The notes under the pieces are model-generated. The model searched no databases, had not been told where the DNA came from, and saw only the letters and a list, made by a program, of their open reading frames with translations. A stretch of 30,999 nt of DNA, from the NCBI GenBank assembly GCA_046050405.1, contig JBJOPY010000191.1, forward strand, positions 1 to 30,999, read 5' to 3'. Positions within the stretch are counted from its first letter, which is position 1; the number at the start of each line of letters is the position of its first letter. A program made the translations under genes and the position numbers. Below are positions 16,324-21,908 of the stretch, piece after piece. Source of the stretch: JADKCL01 sp046050405. Its GTDB lineage: Bacteria > Bacteroidota > Bacteroidia > J057 > JADKCL01.

Positions 16324-17553
16324 GTGAACGTCCTCCGCCCTGGGAGGTGGAGGCCTGCATTTTACCTGATCGCAGTCTCCATGAACCTGATCATCCTATC
16401 ACCTCCCCGCGCACACTGTCAAGGCTCCATCGGGGACAGTCTGGGCACTTTTCTCATCGAGGCGAACCTGAAGCCGTTTCTTGGCTTTGGGTGTGAAGTC
16501 GTTCAGCGCGGCAGGCCTGACTACAGCTTCAGCTATGGCTACACGAACAATGAGAACAAGTACGAGTGGAGCGACAGCACGATATTCAATCTCGGGTCAA
16601 TTTCGAAGCTCTTCACCGCCATCGTCATCGTCAAGCTCGCTGAGGAGGGGCTACTGAAGCTGGATGATCCCGTATATTACCACTTTCCTGAATTTCTGGA
16701 AATCCAAGGCCGCACACGCCAAGCCCCCGATGTCCGGATCATGGATCTGCTGGAGCACCGTTCAGGAATCGACCAGAGCATGGAAGACCTCTTTCCTGAG
16801 CACTTTGGAAAGGAAGCGATGCAATCCGAGGTCGATTACTATGAACACACCTATAACTACAGGGCATTCTCCAGCAAGAGCGACTTCAAGGAGCGGTTCC
16901 TGATGTTTGCGAGAATTGATTATCCGCCACGCAAAAAATACCATTTTTCAAATCTCAACTATGTGCTGCTGGGATATATTGCAGAGGAGGTGGTCGGGAT
17001 CAACCTCGGCCAAATCGTCACGAACAAGATCTTCGCTCCACTGGAGATGAACGACAGCCATTATTATCAGACGCACGATTCTCTGCTGGGGAGATTGGCT
17101 TGGGGCTATTACAAGCTCACGGACGGCAGCTATCTGAATGTCCATGAGAATGAGGTGGAGAGCCCCAGCCCGACCGGCGACGGAGGCATCAAGACCTCGA
17201 TGCGCGACATCCGGAAGTTCATGAAGTTCCTGCTGGGCGATTGGCAAAATCCAGTCTATGACGAAATCCTTTCACGGTCTGCATTGCTCTCCATGATGGG
17301 GCCCCTCCAAAAAGGCCCGGACAAGGCTACGTGGGTGGGATTGGGATTTCACAACCTGCAATCGTATAATTTCACAGGTCATGCGGGTGGATGGGACGGG
17401 TTCCTGGGCATCCTCTACGTCCATCCAGCGTCTCACTCGGGCTTGTTCTTGATCACCAACCGCGAAGACAACGAGCTTTTCAGTTTCCTCCGGATTTATG
17501 CTGCTTATGCGATGCTGTACCGGGAATTCGAGTCGTCAAGATCCGTGAAATAG
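16324..17553 (+). CDS. secreted beta-lactamase-fold serine hydrolase, altered YxN motif
   Basis: 409 residues from a GTG start at 16324, giving the signal-like N-terminus VNVLRPGRWRPAFYLIAVSM with cleavage near AHCQ. GTG 16306 and ATG 16381 are alternatives. The class C beta-lactamase/penicillin-binding fold (COG1680) is shown by SISK (92-95) holding the nucleophile Ser92 and Lys95, LLEHRSGID (142-150) in place of the usual LLxHTSGL, and HAG (353-355) in place of KTG. The usual Tyr-Ser-Asn motif reads Phe208-Ser-Asn210 in YHFSNLNYVLLG, so the general-base tyrosine is absent. Such proteins may be esterases or peptidases acting on the envelope; antibiotic resistance is not implied. It directly follows recQ and may be read through from it. 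Confidence 0.85.
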   Translation: MNVLRPGRWRPAFYLIAVSMNLIILSPPRAHCQGSIGDSLGTFLIEANLKPFLGFGCEVVQRGRPDYSFSYGYTNNENKYEWSDSTIFNLGSISKLFTAIVIVKLAEEGLLKLDDPVYYHFPEFLEIQGRTRQAPDVRIMDLLEHRSGIDQSMEDLFPEHFGKEAMQSEVDYYEHTYNYRAFSSKSDFKERFLMFARIDYPPRKKYHFSNLNYVLLGYIAEEVVGINLGQIVTNKIFAPLEMNDSHYYQTHDSLLGRLAWGYYKLTDGSYLNVHENEVESPSPTGDGGIKTSMRDIRKFMKFLLGDWQNPVYDEILSRSALLSMMGPLQKGPDKATWVGLGFHNLQSYNFTGHAGGWDGFLGILYVHPASHSGLFLITNREDNELFSFLRIYAAYAMLYREFESSRSVK

Positions 17554-17666
17554 CCTTGGCGGTTTTCCCACAGTCCTCTCATTGGAAGTGTCCTATTTCG
17601 AGGTTCTTCCATTGCATCGTGCCGGGGTAGAATGGTCGAGTTAAGGTCCAGCATTAAAATTTTCGT

Positions 17667-17674
17667 TAATTTTG
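17667..17674 (+). promoter_or_regulatory. -7 promoter element for the Fe-S carrier gene
   Basis: TAATTTTG matches the consensus TAnnTTTG exactly, 24 nt before the ATG at 17699. A TTAA is present at about the -33 distance, but not a clear TTG. Confidence 0.5.
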
Positions 17675-17698
17675 TACAAGAATAACCATGAGACCAGA

Positions 17699-18055
17699 AT
17701 GGATAAAAGCGTATTAACCCGGGAGCCTCTTGTCAGCATTTCACCCAAGGCACTTGCGCAGTTGAAGATGCTGCGCACCCAAGAAGGCCATGGCGAGGAT
17801 GCTGGGATTCGTGTTTCCGTGAAGGGTGGCGGCTGTTCAGGACTGTCCTACGATCTCGGATTTGACACGATCGAAAAGCCAGGCGACCATGTCTTCGAAC
17901 AGGAGGGCGTGAAGGTATTCATCAGTGCAAAAAGCTTGCTTTATCTCGTTGGAACGGTACTCGAGTACAGCGACGGCCTGAATGGAAAAGGATTTCAGTT
18001 CAACAATCCGAACGCGACGCGTACCTGCGCCTGTGGCGAAAGCTTTGCAGTTTGA
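17699..18055 (+). CDS. A-type iron-sulfur carrier (IscA/ErpA/HesB family)
   Basis: 118 residues, the normal family length. A-type carriers receive Fe-S clusters from a scaffold and pass them to apo-proteins. The three cluster-ligand cysteines are present: Cys46 in KGGGCSGLSY, and Cys110 and Cys112 in TRTCACGESF, giving the family Cys-x(n)-Cys-x-Cys pattern. The N-terminal part, VSISPKALAQLKMLR, is the usual first helix. Start at MDKSVLTREPL because homologues begin here; a TTG at 17672 lies inside the promoter element. No other isc or suf genes are in this window. Whether it is IscA, SufA or ErpA cannot be decided from sequence alone. Confidence 0.93.
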   Translation: MDKSVLTREPLVSISPKALAQLKMLRTQEGHGEDAGIRVSVKGGGCSGLSYDLGFDTIEKPGDHVFEQEGVKVFISAKSLLYLVGTVLEYSDGLNGKGFQFNNPNATRTCACGESFAV

Positions 18056-18150
18056 GCGGCTTCCCGAGGATTGGCCCCTGAAGTGGATCCGCCTCAATCG
18101 CAAGTGATTCGATCTCTGTGATTGAACGGAAGAGCACCCCACACCTTGGC

Positions 18151-19017
18151 CTATCGGTACTGATTAAACAAAGTTGCAGCCATCTCGCAGGCCTCGCCGA
18201 ATGCCTCTGTGTTCAATCCGTGACTGGAACCCACCTCTCCCAGAAAGTGCACTACGGATTCCGTGGAGATATTGCCTACGAGCTCGTCCTCGGCAAACGG
18301 GCATCCGCCAAATCCCATCATGGCACTGTCAAATCTCCTGCACCCTCCCTCCCAAGCAGCCCGGAGCTTGGTTACCCCCATTTCGGGCGTGGAGTGGAAA
18401 TGCGCCCCGAACTCGACCGTCGGGAAGCGTGGGATCATCTCCCGGAAGATTGACCCAATCGTGGAGGCATCTGCCGTCCCCACGGTGTCGGACAAGGAAA
18501 TCACACTCACACCGAGATCCACTATCCGCTGCACCCAGTCTCCTGCTAGTATCGGGCTCCAGGGATCCCCGTAGGGATTCCCGAATCCCATGCTGATATA
18601 GACGACAAGCACCTTGCCTGCAGCATTGCACAGGGCTCGCATCTCTGCGACCAATTCCATGGACTCGGCAATCGTCCTGCGCGTGTTGCGAAGCTGAAAG
18701 GTCTCCGATATGGAAAATGGATATCCCAAATAGCGAATCCCTCCATGCCCGGCAGCCTCCTCGGCGCCCCTCAGGTTTGCGACGATGGCAAGCAGCTTGG
18801 TTGAGGTACCCGAAAGTTCCAGCCCGGCAAGCACCTCAGCCGTATCCGCCAATTGTGGGACCACTTTCCCTGAAACAAAGCTCCCGAAATCAAGGGTATC
18901 GAAACCGACCCGCAACAATGCATTCAGGTAGGCGACCTTTTTGTCGGTCGGGATGAATTTCTGAATGCCTTGCATGGCATCCCTCGGGCACTCAATCAAT
19001 TTTAGCATGGGATTCAT
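18151..19017 (-). CDS. HMG-CoA-lyase-like enzyme with altered pocket residues
   Basis: 288 residues of the DRE-TIM aldolase/lyase superfamily, closest to hydroxymethylglutaryl-CoA lyase, which splits HMG-CoA to acetoacetate and acetyl-CoA in leucine breakdown. Conserved: Arg12-Asp13 in ECPRDAMQG; SFVSG; SLSDTVG (Asp177); metal ligands His206 and His208 in GAHFHSTPEMG; the catalytic-loop Cys239 in GFGGCPFA; Asn249 in LVGNIST. Different from the usual family: DGLQNE reads DAMQGI, the Glu before the SFVS motif is Asp43, and the Asp after HxH is Ser209. The core chemistry looks possible but the substrate could differ. It is convergent with the Fe-S carrier gene, and no leucine-degradation neighbours are visible. 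Confidence 0.82.
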   Translation of the reverse strand: MNPMLKLIECPRDAMQGIQKFIPTDKKVAYLNALLRVGFDTLDFGSFVSGKVVPQLADTAEVLAGLELSGTSTKLLAIVANLRGAEEAAGHGGIRYLGYPFSISETFQLRNTRRTIAESMELVAEMRALCNAAGKVLVVYISMGFGNPYGDPWSPILAGDWVQRIVDLGVSVISLSDTVGTADASTIGSIFREMIPRFPTVEFGAHFHSTPEMGVTKLRAAWEGGCRRFDSAMMGFGGCPFAEDELVGNISTESVVHFLGEVGSSHGLNTEAFGEACEMAATLFNQYR

Positions 19018-19300
19018 CGACGTCGCATGAAGTTAAATGGCCTTGAAGGCAGATTGGAGAATTGTTGCCAGCACACGAATCCCTTCATTTTTCTTCATTT
19101 TTCCACTGCAGCCAACCATGAACCTCTGGGGATACCATCCTCCTCTCGTTTTTCCGCTCCGGAATATCCGGCTCCAGGTCTGCAGCTGCCATTGAAAACA
19201 CGATCACTTTGACAATCTTTCTGAGAAAGCACTGGATTCGCGTCCAGAAACGGAATACAGTGGATAAAAATTTTTATGTCTTCGAAGATCAGCATTGCGA

Positions 19301-19328
19301 TTGGATTTCCGTACAATCATTATATTTG
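19301..19328 (+). promoter_or_regulatory. promoter with -33 TTG and perfect -7 box, next to the start codon
   Basis: TTG at 19301-19303 is followed after 17 nt by TATATTTG (19321-19328), a perfect TAnnTTTG. The ATG of the small secreted protein follows only 7 nt later. Transcription would start at or within a base or two of the start codon, giving a leaderless or near-leaderless mRNA. Confidence 0.6.
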
Positions 19329-19335
19329 GAAAAGT

Positions 19336-19689
19336 ATGAATTTAATCGTCTCCATTCTAATCACGTGGTCGGTTTGTTCGTGGTCTATGCCACTTGGAGG
19401 CAATGAAGGAAATAAAGGCCTTAAAGAAACCCCGTCGATTGCCTTGTCCCTGAAACTGCCGCTTACAAGCGGAAGCTCAGTCAAACTGGGTTATGAAATT
19501 CCTTATGCCGGATACGTTGAGTTTCATCTCTACGATGCCACTGGAACGAAAATCTGGGCGGATTATACAGTTCAGGAGAGAGGCCTGCATTATCAAACCC
19601 TTCGGATGGACAAGCTGAAGTCTGGTCAGCAGTATCTCTATGAGTTCTGGTACAAGGGCAGGCCATATCCCGGGAAATTCAGTATCTAG
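19336..19689 (+). CDS. small secreted protein resembling a lone T9SS/FlgD-type C-terminal domain
   Basis: 117 residues. The N-terminus, MNLIVSILITWSVCSWSMPL, is a signal peptide. The remaining ~85 residues read as one beta-sandwich: SSVKLGYEIPYAGYVEFHLY, then DATGTKIWADYTVQERGLHY, then LKSGQQYLYEFWYKGRPYPG with the end KFSI. This order of strands (Y-x-I/L-P-x-A-G-x-V, then Y/D-x-x-G, then L-x-x-G-x-Y) is the pattern of FlgD-Ig-like type IX secretion sorting domains, but without a cargo domain in front. It could be a periplasmic adaptor, or a decayed remnant of a larger secreted protein. Start ATG 19336 is supported by the signal peptide and the promoter immediately upstream; an earlier start at 19276 lies before the promoter. 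Confidence 0.68.
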   Translation: MNLIVSILITWSVCSWSMPLGGNEGNKGLKETPSIALSLKLPLTSGSSVKLGYEIPYAGYVEFHLYDATGTKIWADYTVQERGLHYQTLRMDKLKSGQQYLYEFWYKGRPYPGKFSI

Positions 19690-19790
19690 GGATTAAATTC
19701 CCTTTAGCGGGTGGCAGCCTTGTCGAAAAAGAACCATAAAGTGCCGTTCCCGCATTTTCCCCGGTGTCCTGTACGATTGTTTTATTTCTG

Positions 19791-19798
19791 TAAATTTG
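19791..19798 (+). promoter_or_regulatory. -7 promoter element adjacent to the next start codon
   Basis: TAAATTTG is a perfect match to TAnnTTTG and ends 6 nt before the ATG at 19805, the same tight layout as at 19321. No TTG is at the expected -33 distance (a TTG at 19777 is too close). Confidence 0.45.
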
Positions 19799-19804
19799 CC
19801 GTGA

Positions 19805-20362
19805 ATGAGAGGAGCGTTACTCATATCAGTTCTGGCGATTGCAGTATTTATTTGCGCGCATCCGCAGGGCATAGGCTGTCAATCGGCCTCGGGCGAGCTG
19901 CTAGCATGTCCTTTTCAGAGTGGTGGCCTTCCTGGCCGATGCGTTCCCTTTTCCAAAGGTGCCCCCCACCTGTGTTACTCCTCCGGAAAGGGGAAAAAGC
20001 ACGAAATCTACCTCTGGCGACAGTTGGAATCAATCCGGAAGCGGGGGTTTTCAATTGTAAAGCTTGGTCGCATCATCCCCGGCAGGTTTGACCAACCCCT
20101 CTGCGAGGAAAGTGGGAAGCAACCTGAGAGGGGCAAGTACGTAACTATACCTAGTACAGGCTCCCTCGAAAACAGCTGTACATTCGGCAGCTCGTTTGAC
20201 AGGAAGCATTCCTTCCCGTTCACCCTCCATGAGAGCCAGGTGATCAAGGAGTGGGACAATGGTGTGGCGACCTTCAAGGTCGGCAACCCTTGCCCGCTCA
20301 GGATAACTCCAAGTCCAACCCATGGGATTGACAGGGGCAAAAGGGAGTTTTCCCTGACATGA
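19805..20362 (+). CDS. putative Cys-rich secreted protein, unknown
   Basis: 185 residues. MRGALLISVLAIAVFICAHP looks like a signal peptide. The rest contains several cysteines (ACPFQSGGLPGRC, HLCYSSGKGKK, QPLCEESG, NSCTFGS, NPCPLRI) and a basic middle, and matches no family I recognise. A -7 box directly upstream and the signal peptide argue for a real gene; unusual composition and competing frames argue against it. A frameshifted remnant is possible. It sits between two well-supported genes on the same strand and ends 50 nt before ilvE. Confidence 0.42.
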   Translation: MRGALLISVLAIAVFICAHPQGIGCQSASGELLACPFQSGGLPGRCVPFSKGAPHLCYSSGKGKKHEIYLWRQLESIRKRGFSIVKLGRIIPGRFDQPLCEESGKQPERGKYVTIPSTGSLENSCTFGSSFDRKHSFPFTLHESQVIKEWDNGVATFKVGNPCPLRITPSPTHGIDRGKREFSLT

Positions 20363-20412
20363 CACTCTATGTTGACATTCTGCTGATCTCAGCGAAATAA
20401 CCTCTATGTATT

Positions 20413-21507
20413 ATGCAAGCAATTCTGAATAGCAAAATCCTCATCCAACGTATCGCCAAGAGCAGGCTCCATACGGTCGATTTTGATGATATCCCGTTTG
20501 GGAAAATATTTGCCGACCACATGCTCGTAGCCGGCTATGCCGACGGCGAGTGGGGACAGGCCACTATCCTACCGTATCAGAACATCTCATTTGCTCCCGC
20601 GATTTCCGCGCTGCATTACGGGCAGACGATATTCGAAGGGATGAAGGCTTTCAAAAACCAAGCGGGGGAGCCGGTTCTGTTCCGTCCCTTGGAAAACTGG
20701 GATCGAATGAACCATTCTGCCAGAAGGATGTGCATGCCGGAGATTCCCTTGGAGCTTTTCTTGGACGGATTGAAGCAGCTCGTCTCGATCGATCGCGAAT
20801 GGATTCCCCAAAGGGAAGGTTGCTCCCTGTACATACGGCCGTTCATGTTTGCCACGGATGAATTTGTGGGCATTCGCCCATCCGAGACGTATCGGCTCAT
20901 CATGTTCAGCTGTCCGGTGGACGCATATTATCCCGATCCAGTCGGCCTGATGGTCTCAGGCAAATACGTCCGTGCATTCGAGGGTGGCACTGGCGAGGCC
21001 AAAACTGCGGGAAACTACGGTGGAAGTCTTCTGGGGGCCAAGGAAGCCAAGGAAAAAGGTTACCACAATGTACTCTGGCTCGATGGGAAGGAGCGTAAAT
21101 ACATCGAGGAATGCGGAACGATGAACGTGTTCTTCATTATCGATGGAGTGGCTGTGACACCCAAGCTCACAGGGACGGTACTGCATGGCACCACACGCCA
21201 AGCCTTGATCCAGCTGCTACATGATATGGGCGTAGAGGTACAGGAACGCTTGATTTCCCTGGAGGAGGTCATCAAGGCACACGATGCTGGAAAGTTGGAT
21301 GAAGCCTTTGGAGCGGGGACGGCCGCCGCAGTCGCCCCTGTGGTCAGGATCGGGCATGATGGAACGGTGCCGATACTCCAGGGCCGTACTGAAATCGTAT
21401 TGCCGCCTATGGAAAAGCGCAAAGTGGGGCCAGAACTTCTCAAGCGCCTCAGTGAGATTAGAGTAGGGCTCGCCCCTGACACGCATGGCTGGCTGGTTCC
21501 AGTGTAA
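20413..21507 (+). CDS. ilvE: branched-chain amino acid aminotransferase
   Basis: 364 residues, fold-type IV PLP enzyme of the longer (BCAT2/eukaryote-like) subgroup. It interconverts Leu, Ile and Val with their 2-oxo acids. Seen: LHYGQTIFEGMKAFK (68-82), the Arg-rich RPLENWDRMNHSARRM (91-106), YIRPFMFATDE (140-150), and GTGEAKTAGNYGGSLLGAKE with the PLP-binding Lys197. Later motifs are ECGTMNVFF, TPKLTGTVLHGTTRQ (cofactor phosphate site) and EAFGAGTAAAVAPV. The protein is complete. The start MQAILNSKILIQRIAKSR gives the expected N-terminal helix. PLP from the pdxJ pathway is its cofactor, but the two genes are not linked. No terminator was seen directly after the stop. Confidence 0.95.
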   Translation: MQAILNSKILIQRIAKSRLHTVDFDDIPFGKIFADHMLVAGYADGEWGQATILPYQNISFAPAISALHYGQTIFEGMKAFKNQAGEPVLFRPLENWDRMNHSARRMCMPEIPLELFLDGLKQLVSIDREWIPQREGCSLYIRPFMFATDEFVGIRPSETYRLIMFSCPVDAYYPDPVGLMVSGKYVRAFEGGTGEAKTAGNYGGSLLGAKEAKEKGYHNVLWLDGKERKYIEECGTMNVFFIIDGVAVTPKLTGTVLHGTTRQALIQLLHDMGVEVQERLISLEEVIKAHDAGKLDEAFGAGTAAAVAPVVRIGHDGTVPILQGRTEIVLPPMEKRKVGPELLKRLSEIRVGLAPDTHGWLVPV

Positions 21508-21853
21508 GTACCATGGCAGCTGGGGCGTTCACATGATGTCAGTCACCTTTGGCACCCAATCAGCCACATCGATAGGATCGTAATGAATACCTAGAGCGTG
21601 GATGTGCCTCCTCCGTGTGAGCATTTGGCCAATCCTTCGTAAATGGTTCATCAGCATCTCCACGCGGCTCCACGAGCAAACAAGATATCCTCTTCTCTCC
21701 CATCCATTTTGCGCTTCCTCGCGTAATAGGGCTGGAATTCGCCGCCATTGATAGGAGTGCAGTTAGGCGGACGCCTCCCTACTGCTGAAGAATAATTTTC
21801 CCTACAAATGCAGATGGCAATTTCCCCCATCATTGCTCAGGAGGGCAAAAAAG
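21508..21853. other. intergenic stretch with a possible minus-strand remnant
   Basis: 346 nt between ilvE and the infB terminator. On the minus strand one frame stays open from about 21766 to a stop at 21529-21531. It reads coherently towards its end: VEMLMNHLRRIGQMLTRRRH, then IHALGIHYDPIDVADWVPKV with the end TDIM. It lacks a plausible start except Met in EMLMNHL. A small dead gene or a short real gene are both possible; no family was recognised. Confidence 0.3.
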
Positions 21854-21890
21854 GAAACTCCAGCAGCAACCTAGGCTCCGCTGGAGTTTC
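21854..21890 (-). terminator. intrinsic terminator of the rimP-nusA-infB operon
   Basis: On the minus strand an 11-bp perfect stem, GAAACTCCAGC/GCTGGAGTTTC (21880-21890 and 21854-21864), is followed by CC and TTTTTTG. It begins 18 nt after the infB stop codon, the classic position and shape for a Rho-independent terminator. Confidence 0.85.
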
Positions 21891-21908
21891 TTCTTTCAAT
21901 GTCATGCA

